DNA from: an uncultured Rubrobacteraceae bacterium
GTDB lineage: Bacteria > Actinomycetota > Rubrobacteria > Rubrobacterales > Rubrobacteraceae
Assembly (NCBI GenBank): GCA_902806095.1
Contig: CADCVF010000030.1
Span: 1-64,000, forward strand
Direction of reading: 5' to 3'
Length of the DNA: 64,000 nt
The notes under the pieces were generated by a model that was not told the DNA's origin, searched no databases, and saw only the letters and a program-made list of their open reading frames with translations. The position numbers and the translations under genes are program-made. This document shows, piece by piece, positions 29,982 through 38,798 of the stretch. Position 1 is the first letter of the stretch, and each line of letters opens with the position of its first letter.

Positions 29982-31010
29982 GTGTTCGTTTCGAGGAGGA
30001 ATCTGAAGGTACTCTCTGCGGCTCTGTTCGCGGCACTGGTGGCCACAGCCGTCTCGTGCGGGGTGGGCCAGCAGCCGTCTCAGGGCGGCGGTGGGGGCGG
30101 TGGACCGGCCAAGATCTGCATGATGCCCAAGCTGGTCGGCATACCGTACTTCAACGCCTCGGAGGAGGGGGCCGAGGAGGCGGCCAAGGAGCTGGATGTG
30201 GAGCTCGTTTACGACGGGCCGACGGAGGCGAAGGCCGCGCTCCAGTCGCAGATGATCGAGCAGTTCATCCAGCAGCAGTGCGGCGCCATCACGGTGGCTG
30301 CGAACGACCCCAACGCCCTCGCCCCCGCGATGAAGAAGGCCGGTGATGCAGGGATCGCCACCGGAGCCTGGGACGCCGACGTGGCGCCTGAGGCCCGGGA
30401 TGTCTTCGTCAACCAGGCCACTTTCCAGGCCATAGGCTACGAACTCGTCGACGTCATGGCCGCGCAGACGGATGGCAAGGGCAAGTTCCTGGTCGTCACG
30501 GGCTCGCTCACCGCCCCCAACCAGGTCGCCTGGCTCAAGGAGATGCGGGAGCGCATGAAAGAGAAGTACCCTGAGATGGAGATCTCCTCCGTCGAGCCGG
30601 GCGAGGAGGATCTCCAGCTCGGCATCGACATAACCAAGAACTACCTGCGGGCCAACCCTGACACCGCCGGCGTCTTCGGCATAACCTCGGTGGCCCTGCC
30701 AGGCGCGGCCGAGGCCGTGGAGCAGGCGGGCCTCGAAGGCGAGGTCGCCGTAACGGGCCTCTCCACGCCGAACGAGATGAAACCTTACCTCGAGTCTGGG
30801 GCAGTCGAGGAGTTCGTGCTCTGGAACCCTGTGGACCTTGGTTACCTCGCCGTCCATGTGGCGAACGCCCAGATAGAGGACAAAATGCCCAAGTCGGGCA
30901 CCTTCGAGGCAGGCCGCCTCGGCAAGGTCGAGGTGATCGCCGAAGACGAAGTCCTTCTAGGACCGCCGCTGGTGTTCTCGAAGGAGAACATCAATGATTA
31001 CGACTTCTAG
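29982..31010 (+). CDS. Rhamnose ABC transporter substrate-binding lipoprotein (RhaS-like)
   Basis: Lipoprotein signal ending VSCG; PKLVGIPYFNASEEGAEEAAKELDVELVYDGPTEAKAALQSQMIEQ; start uncertain. Confidence 0.9.
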   Translation: MFVSRRNLKVLSAALFAALVATAVSCGVGQQPSQGGGGGGGPAKICMMPKLVGIPYFNASEEGAEEAAKELDVELVYDGPTEAKAALQSQMIEQFIQQQCGAITVAANDPNALAPAMKKAGDAGIATGAWDADVAPEARDVFVNQATFQAIGYELVDVMAAQTDGKGKFLVVTGSLTAPNQVAWLKEMRERMKEKYPEMEISSVEPGEEDLQLGIDITKNYLRANPDTAGVFGITSVALPGAAEAVEQAGLEGEVAVTGLSTPNEMKPYLESGAVEEFVLWNPVDLGYLAVHVANAQIEDKMPKSGTFEAGRLGKVEVIAEDEVLLGPPLVFSKENINDYDF

Positions 31011-31018
31011 TAGGTTCT

Positions 31019-31048
31019 GGCGCTGGCGCTCCACGGAGCGCCAGCGCC
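31019..31048 (+). promoter_or_regulatory. Perfect 14-bp stem in the SBP-rhaI intergenic gap (mRNA stabiliser-like, no U-tract)
   Basis: GGCGCTGGCGCTCC-AC-GGAGCGCCAGCGCC. Confidence 0.6.
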
Positions 31049-31068
31049 CCTGATCGAGGAGAGAAACC

Positions 31069-32286
31069 ATGAGGTCAACAGCCCAACGAGCTTACGAAGT
31101 TCTCACAGAATCCCTTGCTGCCCGCGGGGTGGAGATAGACGCGGTGGAAGAACGGCTGCGCGCCCAGAGGGTGGAGACCCCCTCGTGGGGCTACGGCGAC
31201 ACGGGCACGCGCTTCGCTGTCTTCCCGCAGACGGGAGTGCCCCGCGACCCGTTCGAGAAGCTGGCCGACGCGGCGCAGGTGCATGGCCTCACAGGCGTAT
31301 GCCCATCGGTGGCGATCCACATCCCCTGGGACAAGGTGGACGACTACGGCGAACTCAAAGGTCACGCCGAATCTCTGGGCCTACGCATAGGTGCCGTCAA
31401 CCCCAACCTCTTCCAGGAACCCGAGTACAAGCTCGGCAGCGTCTGCCACCCAGATCCAGCGGTGAGACGCAAGGCTACAGACCACCTCCTCGAGTGTGTC
31501 CAAGTCGCCAAAGAGACCGGCTCCGACGTCCTCTCACTATGGTTCGCCGACGGCACGAACTACGCCGGGCAGGACTCCTTCGTGGAACGTCGCAACAGGA
31601 TGGTCGAGTCTCTAGGCGAGGTCTACGCCGCGATGCCCTCCTCTATGAGGATGTTTATCGAGTACAAGCCCTACGAGCCGTCCTTCTACCACACCGACCT
31701 CGCCGACTGGGGAGCCGCCCTGACTATGGGCCAGAGGCTGGGCGAGAGGGCGCAGGTTCTCGTAGACCTCGGCCATCATGCCAAAGAGGTCAACATCGAG
31801 TACGTCGTGGCGCTCCTTCTGGACGAGGGGCGTCTCGGGGGTTTCCACTTCAACAACAGGAAGTATGGTGATGACGACCTGATCGTGGGTAGCGTCAACC
31901 CTTTCGAGCTGTTCTTGATCTTCGTCGAGCTCGTCGAGGCCGAAGAGATCTCCGATACACGCATCGACTACATGATCGACCAGACGCACAACATCGAGCC
32001 CAAGATAGAAGCCATGATCCTCTCCATAATGAACCTGCAGGAAGCCTACGCAAAGGCCCTCCTAATCGACCGCGCAGCCCTCACGGAAGCACGCCACTCG
32101 GGTGACGTGCTCGGCGCCCACTGTATCCTCCTCGACGCCTATGCCACAGACGTACGTCCACTGTGCGCCAGGATCCGCGAGGACCTCGGCGGCGCGTCAG
32201 ATCCCATAACCACCTTCGAAGAGAGCGGATACGCCGAGAAAGTGTCGGAAGAGCGCGGAGAAGGCGCGGGAGCGGGATGGAATTAA
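31069..32286 (+). CDS. rhaI: L-rhamnose isomerase (RhaI type)
   Basis: Xylose-isomerase-like fold: LSLWFADGTNYAGQDSFVERRNRM, MFIEYKPYEPSFYHTD, DLGHHAKEVNIEYVVALL. Confidence 0.9.
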   Translation: MRSTAQRAYEVLTESLAARGVEIDAVEERLRAQRVETPSWGYGDTGTRFAVFPQTGVPRDPFEKLADAAQVHGLTGVCPSVAIHIPWDKVDDYGELKGHAESLGLRIGAVNPNLFQEPEYKLGSVCHPDPAVRRKATDHLLECVQVAKETGSDVLSLWFADGTNYAGQDSFVERRNRMVESLGEVYAAMPSSMRMFIEYKPYEPSFYHTDLADWGAALTMGQRLGERAQVLVDLGHHAKEVNIEYVVALLLDEGRLGGFHFNNRKYGDDDLIVGSVNPFELFLIFVELVEAEEISDTRIDYMIDQTHNIEPKIEAMILSIMNLQEAYAKALLIDRAALTEARHSGDVLGAHCILLDAYATDVRPLCARIREDLGGASDPITTFEESGYAEKVSEERGEGAGAGWN

Positions 32287-32291
32287 AGCAT

Positions 32292-32450
32292 GTCAGCACG
32301 CCGCTTCGCGGCTTGTCAGCACTTCAGCTAGTCAGCATTTCAGCTTTCTGTATGCGAGACCTGGTTGACAAGGCGGCGGAGCCGCCGTGCTGAAGTGCTG
32401 ACAAGCGGAAGCCGGAGGCTGGAGCGTGCTGACTAGCTGAAATGCTGAGA
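32292..32450. repeat. Modular repeat, copy C (two opposed arms) filling the gap between rhaI and the aldolase gene
   Basis: GTCAGCACGCCGCTTCGCGGCTTGTCAGCACTTCAGCTAGTCAGCATTTCAGC ... GTGCTGAAGTGCTGACAAGCGGAAGCCGGAGGCTGGAGCGTGCTGACTAGCTGAAATGCTGA. Confidence 0.85.
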
Positions 32451-32470
32451 CGACCGAAGGGAGGCTCCAC

Positions 32471-34555
32471 ATGGAGACGGAGACACCAGGAGCGACGGAA
32501 AACCTGTGGGATTCGCAAAACGCTGAGGGTCTCTCCGATCTCGAAGCCCTGGCTTACCGCTCCAACTTGTTGGGGAGAGACAGGGCCGTTGCGAACTACG
32601 GGGGCGGCAATACGTCGACCAAGGCCAGAGATAGGGACCATACAGGGCGTGAGATCGATGTCCTGTGGGTGAAAGGTTCTGGGTCCGACCTGGCGACTAT
32701 CGAGGCTGGGCAGTTCACGGGGCTCAAGCTGGGTGAAGTCCTTGCACTCGAAGAGCGGGAGGAGATGGAAGATGGGGAGATGGTCGCCTACCTGGCCAGT
32801 TGTCAGCTCAGGCCCGACATGCCGAGGGGCTCTATAGAGACGCTCCTGCACGCTTTCGTCCCTTACGCGCAGGTCGACCACACGCACCCAGATGCGATCA
32901 ATATGATCTGCTGCGCGGAAGGCGGCGAAGAGCTCGCGCGCGAATGCTTCGGGGAAGAGGTGGTCTGGATCCCCTACATCAGACCAGGCTTTGCCCTCTC
33001 GAAACAGGTGGGCGAAGCCGTAAAGAACAACCCTGAGGCGAAGTTCGTCCTGCTCGCCAAGCACGGCCTCGTTACCTGGGGAGAGACTCACGAGGAGAGC
33101 TACGGCCGCACCGTCGAGGCCATAAACCGGGCCGCGGAGTTCGCCGCCAGCAGGGCCGGCGAACCGTTCGGCGGCAGGAAGGTGGAACCGCCAGCTCCCG
33201 AGAAACGAGAAGCCTTGCTCGCCGAAGTCCTGCCGGCGTTGCGCGGGGCGCTCTCGTTGGGGCTCGAGGAGCCGTCACACAAGATCCTCCGTCCCGACTA
33301 CACCTCAGAAAATGTCCTTACTTTCGTCTGCGGGCGTGACTCCAGGGATCTCTCCCAGATCGGCGCAGCTTGCCCGGACCACCTGGTAAGGACAAAAATC
33401 AGGCCCCTGTGGGTGGACTTCGACCCCGAGAACGAAGGCGCGGACGAGCTCAAAGAAAGGCTCCGCGAGGGCGTCGCGCGGTACAGGAAGGGCTACGAGG
33501 CGTACTTCTCACGCCACGAGGAGGCTGACGAGGAGATGTTCGATCCTAACCCGAGGGTCGTCCTTATTGAGGGCATCGGCCTCGTCGCAGCCGCGAACAA
33601 CGCCAAAGAAGCGAACCTCTCCAGAGACTTCGCTTACAGGGCCATCAACGTCATGCGCGGCGCCAACGCACTCGGCGGCTATGTCTCCCTCACAGAGGAG
33701 GAGTCCTACGCCGTCGAGTACTGGCCGCTCGAGCTCTACAAGCTCACCCTCGCCCCGCCTCCCGACGAGCTCGCCGGCAGGGTCGCGTTCGTTACTGGTG
33801 GGGCCGGCGGCATCGGCGGCGCCGTAGCCAGGTCGCTGGCTTCGCGCGGGGCCTGCATCGTGGTCTGCGATCTCGACGAAGAAGGAGCGGGTGAAGTCGC
33901 GGATAGTCTCGCCGAGCCTAGCATCCCGGCGAGAGCCGACGTGACCGATGAGTACGAGGTCATCCGCGCCTACCGGCGTGCCATCCTCGAGTACGGCGGC
34001 GTTGACGTCGTCGTCTCCAACGCTGGCCTCGCCTCTAGCGCCCCCATCGAAGAGACGAGCGTCGAGATGTGGGACAAGAACCACGCGGTCCTGGTGAAGG
34101 GTTATTTCCTCGTCGCGCGCGAGGCCTTCCGCATCATGAGAGATCAGGGCTTGGGAGGAAGCCTCGTCTTCGTCGCCTCCAAAAACGCTCTGGCTGCCGG
34201 CAAGAACGCTGGTGCTTACTCCTCGGCGAAGGCGGCCGAGTTGCATCTGGCGCGGTGCCTTGCCGAGGAAGGGGGGCCCGGACGCATCAGGGTAAACACC
34301 GTCAACCCCGATGCGGTGTTGCAGGGGTCCAGGATCTGGGACTCGGGCTGGCGCGAGGAGCGCGCCGCCGCCTACGGCATAGAGCCGGACGAGCTCGAAG
34401 ACTACTACCGAGAGCGCAATGTCCTGAAGCTGAGCGTACTGCCAGAGGACGTCGCCGAGGCCGTGCTCCATTTCGCCTCGGAGACGCGCTCCTCGAGGAG
34501 CACGGGTAACGTCCTCAACGTCGACGGCGGCGTCAAAGACGCGTACCCGCGATAG
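32471..34555 (+). CDS. Bifunctional rhamnulose-1-phosphate aldolase / short-chain dehydrogenase
   Basis: Class II aldolase N-terminus (HAFVPYAQVDHTHPDAINMI) fused to SDR (VTGGAGGIGGAVARSLASRG, YSSAKAAELHLAR). Confidence 0.93.
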   Translation: METETPGATENLWDSQNAEGLSDLEALAYRSNLLGRDRAVANYGGGNTSTKARDRDHTGREIDVLWVKGSGSDLATIEAGQFTGLKLGEVLALEEREEMEDGEMVAYLASCQLRPDMPRGSIETLLHAFVPYAQVDHTHPDAINMICCAEGGEELARECFGEEVVWIPYIRPGFALSKQVGEAVKNNPEAKFVLLAKHGLVTWGETHEESYGRTVEAINRAAEFAASRAGEPFGGRKVEPPAPEKREALLAEVLPALRGALSLGLEEPSHKILRPDYTSENVLTFVCGRDSRDLSQIGAACPDHLVRTKIRPLWVDFDPENEGADELKERLREGVARYRKGYEAYFSRHEEADEEMFDPNPRVVLIEGIGLVAAANNAKEANLSRDFAYRAINVMRGANALGGYVSLTEEESYAVEYWPLELYKLTLAPPPDELAGRVAFVTGGAGGIGGAVARSLASRGACIVVCDLDEEGAGEVADSLAEPSIPARADVTDEYEVIRAYRRAILEYGGVDVVVSNAGLASSAPIEETSVEMWDKNHAVLVKGYFLVAREAFRIMRDQGLGGSLVFVASKNALAAGKNAGAYSSAKAAELHLARCLAEEGGPGRIRVNTVNPDAVLQGSRIWDSGWREERAAAYGIEPDELEDYYRERNVLKLSVLPEDVAEAVLHFASETRSSRSTGNVLNVDGGVKDAYPR

Positions 34556-34568
34556 ATCCGAACGGAGG

Positions 34569-35990
34569 GTGATACAGGTGACCGGGGAACAGCGGGCCAA
34601 AGTCGGGGTCTTCGGAATCGGGCTAGAAGCCTACTGGGAACAGTTCGACGGACTCGAAGAGAGGCTGAAAGGCTACCAGCGGAACGTCGAGGAGCGGATC
34701 GGCCAGTGGGCAATGGTCGTCTCTGCCGGCCTCGTCGACACAGCCCAGAAAGCGTACGCCGCGGGCGAACTCTTCGCGGAAGAGAGGGTGGATCTCATTT
34801 TCTGCCACGCGGCCACCTACGCGACGAGCTCGCAGGTTCTCCCTGCGGTCCAGCGAGCGGGGGTCCCCATCGTCGTGCTCAACCTCCAGCCGACCTCTTC
34901 ACTGGATTACGAGAACACGGACACGGCCGAGTGGCTCGCGAACTGCTCGGCCTGCTGCGTGCCCGAGATCTCCAACGCCTTCGAGCGCGCATCAATTCCC
35001 TTCAACGTCGTCTCGGGCACGCTACACGAAGACGAAAACGCCTGGACCGAGATACAAGAATGGTGCCTCGCGGCCACAGCGGTCGGAACACTGCGCGGTA
35101 GCCGCTTCGGCTTCCTCGGCCACACCTACCCCGGTATGCTCGATATGTACTCGGATTTCACCATGCACCAGGCTCAACTCGGCCTCCACGTCGAGGTCCT
35201 GGAGATGGACGACCTGCAAGACCGCGTGGAGGATGTTCCAGAAGAGGCGGTCGCAGCCAGGCTCGAAGAGACGCGCGAGACATTCGAGGTAGACGAGAGC
35301 GTAGACCAGGAAGATCTCCGATGGTCAGCCCGCGTCTCAGCCGGCCTCGACCGCCTCGCCGGGGACTTCGACCTCGACGCCCTCGCCTACTACTACAGGG
35401 GGACCAACGGCAGCGTCTACGAGCGGCTCGGCGCTGGTCTCATCCTCGGCAACTCCATGCTCACGGCGCGCGGCATTCCGGCCTCAGGAGAGGGAGACCT
35501 CAAGAACGCCGTCGCCATGAAGGTTATGGACTCCTTAGGGGCAGGCGGGTCGTTCACCGAGTTCTACGCCATGGACTTCGACGATGGCTTCATCCTCATG
35601 GGCCACGATGGCCCAGGGCACGTCGTCATCAGCGACAGCAAGCCGGTATTGAGGGGCCTCGGTGTCTACCACGGCAAGGCCGGCTACGGCGTCTCCGTCG
35701 AGTTCGGCGTCAAGACCGGACCCGTCACCATCTTCGGCGTAACCCAGACCCGCGAAGGCAACCTCAAGATGCTCACGGCCGAAGGCGAGTCGCTGCCAGG
35801 GCCGACGATGAGGATCGGCAACACCAACAGCAGGCTCAGGTTCACGCTACCGCCAGCCGCGTTCATGAACGCCTGGTGCGAGCAGGGACCGACGCACCAC
35901 TGCGCCCTCGGCGTAGGCCACCACGCCGGCACGCTGCGCAAGGTCGCACGCCTGCTCGGCCTCGAGTTCGTCGAGGTCGGACGGAGCTAG
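34569..35990 (+). CDS. L-arabinose/L-fucose isomerase-family protein of uncertain substrate
   Basis: KVGVFGIGLEAYWEQFDGLEERLKGYQR; FAEERVDLIFCHAATYATSSQVLP; LNLQP; C-terminal HHCALGVGHH. Confidence 0.78.
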   Translation: MIQVTGEQRAKVGVFGIGLEAYWEQFDGLEERLKGYQRNVEERIGQWAMVVSAGLVDTAQKAYAAGELFAEERVDLIFCHAATYATSSQVLPAVQRAGVPIVVLNLQPTSSLDYENTDTAEWLANCSACCVPEISNAFERASIPFNVVSGTLHEDENAWTEIQEWCLAATAVGTLRGSRFGFLGHTYPGMLDMYSDFTMHQAQLGLHVEVLEMDDLQDRVEDVPEEAVAARLEETRETFEVDESVDQEDLRWSARVSAGLDRLAGDFDLDALAYYYRGTNGSVYERLGAGLILGNSMLTARGIPASGEGDLKNAVAMKVMDSLGAGGSFTEFYAMDFDDGFILMGHDGPGHVVISDSKPVLRGLGVYHGKAGYGVSVEFGVKTGPVTIFGVTQTREGNLKMLTAEGESLPGPTMRIGNTNSRLRFTLPPAAFMNAWCEQGPTHHCALGVGHHAGTLRKVARLLGLEFVEVGRS

Positions 35991-36003
35991 GAGAGGAGGA
36001 CGG

Positions 36004-36318
36004 ATGACCCAGTATGCGTGGGTTCTGGAGGTCAGGCCGGGGTACGAAGAAGAGTACGTGCGCCGCCACCAGGAGATCTGGCCCGAGATGGTCGAGGCGT
36101 TGATCTCCGCTGGCATCCGCAACTACTCGATCTTCCGTCACGGCCTCACCCTCTTCGGCTACTTCGAGACCGACGACATCGAAAAGACCCAGAAGTATCT
36201 GGCGAACGATGAGACCAACCGGCGGTGGAGCGAGTGGATGGACCCGATCATGAAAGTAGACATCGACCCAGGCACCGACTTCCCCTACCTCCTCCCCCTG
36301 CAGTGGCACATGGAGTGA
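36004..36318 (+). CDS. rhaM: L-rhamnose mutarotase
   Basis: 104 aa: VLEVRPGYEEEYVRRHQEIWPEMVEALISAGIRNYSIFRHGLTLFGYFE. Confidence 0.93.
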   Translation: MTQYAWVLEVRPGYEEEYVRRHQEIWPEMVEALISAGIRNYSIFRHGLTLFGYFETDDIEKTQKYLANDETNRRWSEWMDPIMKVDIDPGTDFPYLLPLQWHME

Positions 36319-36362
36319 TCCGGCGTGGAAGGTGCCCGGACCAGGGTCGTTTCTCCGTCGCG

Positions 36363-36390
36363 TTGATTACGGACGCGCGTCCGGTATACT
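36363..36390 (+). promoter_or_regulatory. Candidate sigma70-type promoter TTGATT-N16-TATACT
   Basis: Hexamers with 16-nt spacing upstream of the helicase leader. Confidence 0.5.
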
Positions 36391-36430
36391 CGTGACGCTA
36401 CGCGATAAAGAACATACGTCCACGATCATC

Positions 36431-36464
36431 GAGATGCCGGATGTCGAAGAGCATCTCCTTTTTT
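36431..36464 (+). terminator. Intrinsic terminator/attenuator-like hairpin in the helicase leader
   Basis: GAGATGC...GCATCTC stem, then C and TTTTTT. Confidence 0.5.
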
Positions 36465-36562
36465 GTGTCTTGTGCCTGTCCTCTCCCGTTGAGTGGTAGC
36501 CCGCGACGTACGCTCCTTATGGTGGCGACCACTGCACAGCTACAGAGAGGAAACAGCACATC

Positions 36563-37711
36563 TTGGCAAGCACAATACCGGAGGTCCGATGGACCTCTTT
36601 CGCAGATCTGCCCTTATCCGAACAGGTCCACAGGGCTGTCGCTGACCAGGGCTGGAAGATCCCGACGCCCATCCAGGCTCTGGCTTTGCCCGAGCTTCTG
36701 GACGGAGAGGATGTCGTCGGTCTCGCGCAGACCGGCAGCGGCAAGACGGCCGCTTTCGCCATACCCTTGATCGAGGGCCTGGGTCGCAAGGCGCGGGGAG
36801 TACAGGCGCTCGTGCTCTTGCCGACGCGGGAACTGGCCGCGCAGGCCGCGAAGGAGATCTCGAACCTCTCTCGCTACAACCCGGTCCGTCCGGTCGTCCT
36901 CTGCGGTGGCGTGCCTATAGGACCCCAGATCAAAGCCCTCAAGAACCGCTCCGCCGCTATCGTCGTGGGCACGCCCGGACGCATCCTGGACCACCTGCAG
37001 CGGGGCACGCTGCACCTCGGTGCCGTGCGCTACCTCGTGCTCGACGAGGCTGACAGGATGCTCGACATGGGCTTCGCGCCCGACGTCGTGCGCATCCTCT
37101 CCCATACTCCCGATAGCAGGCAGACCGCCCTGTTCTCGGCCACGATGCCTGGCGCCATACGTGGGATGGTCAAGCGCCACATGCGTTCCCCTCGATACCT
37201 GACGGTGGAGTCCGAGGCGCCCACGGTGGACACCGTCGAGCAGGTCTACTATCGGGTGGACGGCAGGGACAAGACGCGTGCCCTGCGGGCCCTGATCGAC
37301 GCGGAGCAGAACCCCCTGGCGATCGTGTTCCGTAGGACCAAGCACGGGGCGACCAAACTACACCGCCAGCTGGAGAGGGACGGCTATAAATCTGCCCTCC
37401 TGCACGGCGGGAAGACCCAGGCGCAGCGCACCAAGACGCTCGCCGGGTTCGCCCACGGACGGAGTAGGATCCTGGTAGCCACCAACGTCGCCTCGCGCGG
37501 ACTCGACATCCCGAACGTCTCGCACGTCGTCAACTACGACCTACCCGAGGACGCCCAGACCTACGTGCACCGCATAGGCCGCACGGCGCGGGCAGGCAAA
37601 GAAGGGGTGGCGGCGACGCTCGTGGGCGAGGCCGAAGTCAGGGAGTTCGACAAGATACAACGCTCCCTCCCCGTTCAGGTGCGCCGGAGCGAGCTGCCAC
37701 TCTCCGCTTGA
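36563..37711 (+). CDS. DEAD-box ATP-dependent RNA helicase
   Basis: AQTGSGKTAAFAIPLIE, PTRELA, VLDEADRMLDMGF, HRIGRTARAG; TTG start. Confidence 0.95.
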   Translation: MASTIPEVRWTSFADLPLSEQVHRAVADQGWKIPTPIQALALPELLDGEDVVGLAQTGSGKTAAFAIPLIEGLGRKARGVQALVLLPTRELAAQAAKEISNLSRYNPVRPVVLCGGVPIGPQIKALKNRSAAIVVGTPGRILDHLQRGTLHLGAVRYLVLDEADRMLDMGFAPDVVRILSHTPDSRQTALFSATMPGAIRGMVKRHMRSPRYLTVESEAPTVDTVEQVYYRVDGRDKTRALRALIDAEQNPLAIVFRRTKHGATKLHRQLERDGYKSALLHGGKTQAQRTKTLAGFAHGRSRILVATNVASRGLDIPNVSHVVNYDLPEDAQTYVHRIGRTARAGKEGVAATLVGEAEVREFDKIQRSLPVQVRRSELPLSA

Positions 37712-37780
37712 TCCCAAGTCTGTTAGAAGGGACCTTATTCGGACTGCTGGCGAGCACGCCGAGGTCCTCCCATACACGTC

Positions 37781-37798
37781 ATTCCCGCGAAAGCGGGA
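37781..37798. repeat. ATTCCCGCGAAAGCGGGA palindromic repeat (dRS3-like), just upstream of antitoxin RBS
   Basis: Shared with 40113-40130 and 46996-47015. Confidence 0.75.
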
Positions 37799-37809
37799 GG
37801 AGAGAGACC

Positions 37810-38070
37810 GTGTCCTGGCAGTTGCAGGAAGCCAAGCAGAGGTTCAGCGAGTTGGTGCGGCGCACTTTGGAGGAGGGCCCTCAGGTGGTGACGAGGCACG
37901 GCGAGGAGGTCGTCGTGGTGGTCCCTGCTGAGGAGTTTCGGCGGACGAGTGGGGAGAAGCCAGACTTCAAGGAGTATCTGATGAGTGCACCGGAGGGGTT
38001 GGAGCTCATAATCCCTGAACGTCCGCCGAACGACTTTCCGCGAGAGGTAGACCTGACGGACGGAGATTGA
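37810..38070 (+). CDS. Phd/YefM family antitoxin (toxin truncated downstream)
   Basis: SWQLQEAKQRFSELVRRTLEEGPQVVTRHGEEVVVVVPAEEFRR. Confidence 0.88.
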   Translation: MSWQLQEAKQRFSELVRRTLEEGPQVVTRHGEEVVVVVPAEEFRRTSGEKPDFKEYLMSAPEGLELIIPERPPNDFPREVDLTDGD

Positions 38071-38080
38071 GGAGATCGCC

Positions 38081-38128
38081 TTGAGCTTCGTCCTCGACAC
38101 CAACGTCGTCTCCGAGGCGCGCAAGACC
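38081..38128 (+). pseudogene. VapC/PIN toxin remnant (first ~15 codons only)
   Basis: SFVLDTNVVSEARK matches the intact VapC start RYLLDTNVLSEVRR at 47417, then homology stops. Confidence 0.75.
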
Positions 38129-38227
38129 TGTACGAAGGTTCAGGCCAAAAACCGTCCCCCCGCCCGATGTGCGAGCCTCCATCCCGGCGCAAGATGTAAG
38201 CGCATAAGACAGGCCAAGAGGAGGAAT

Positions 38228-38602
38228 ATGATGAACAATGAACCGTTGGCGCAGATAGAGCGCGAGGTCTTGGGATGGGATGGGGTCTTCAAGAAGAGGG
38301 ACGAAGACGGTCCTGGTAGGATCGGCGTCACCGGCTACAGATACGGAGACCCCGAGATAGGAGGACCCCAGATCGGGCACGTCCACGACGACGGCCACGC
38401 CGACTTCCGGTTCCCCAGAGAGGTCAGGGACGAGTTGATCCGCTCCGGACGGGCGATCCCTCATCCCGCGTTCCCGAACAGCCGGACGACGGCGAGTTAC
38501 CGGATAGGAAGTGCCGAAGACGTGCCAGGTGCCCTGGAACTCTTCCGCATGAACTACGAGCGAAGGAAGGAACGAAACGGGCCGACGGCGAAGGTCGGCT
38601 AA
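38228..38602 (+). CDS. DUF5519 / luciferase-family-like protein
   Basis: PLAQIEREVLGWDGVFKKR...GHVHDDGHADFRFPREVRDELIRSGRAIPHPAFPNSRTTASYRI; in frame with the VapC remnant. Confidence 0.75.
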   Translation: MMNNEPLAQIEREVLGWDGVFKKRDEDGPGRIGVTGYRYGDPEIGGPQIGHVHDDGHADFRFPREVRDELIRSGRAIPHPAFPNSRTTASYRIGSAEDVPGALELFRMNYERRKERNGPTAKVG

Positions 38603-38798
38603 CGATCAATAACCATCGAAGAGCCCGCCCCGGTGAAGGGATTGTCCGCGTCAACGCAGAACGAACCGAAGGGTGGTGGACGGCGAGGAAAGCGGTATGG
38701 TTGGCGGAATTCGGTGGGCCCGAGGTGCTCGTCGCCTGACCAGAGGAGATACTGCGCCCCGACTGGCGAGACTCACTACTAGAGAACTCAGGAGAACT

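Noticed and set aside
29754-30857. 367-aa minus-strand ORF
   Set aside because: Antisense to the rhamnose permease/SBP genes.
32324-33091. 255-aa minus-strand ORF ending SISASQHAPASGFRLSALQHGGSAALSTRSRIQKAEMLTS
   Set aside because: Its C-terminus is translated modular repeat and the rest is antisense to a real gene; not a protein.
33509-34600. 363-aa minus-strand ORF
   Set aside because: Antisense to the aldolase-dehydrogenase fusion; composition of a shadow frame.
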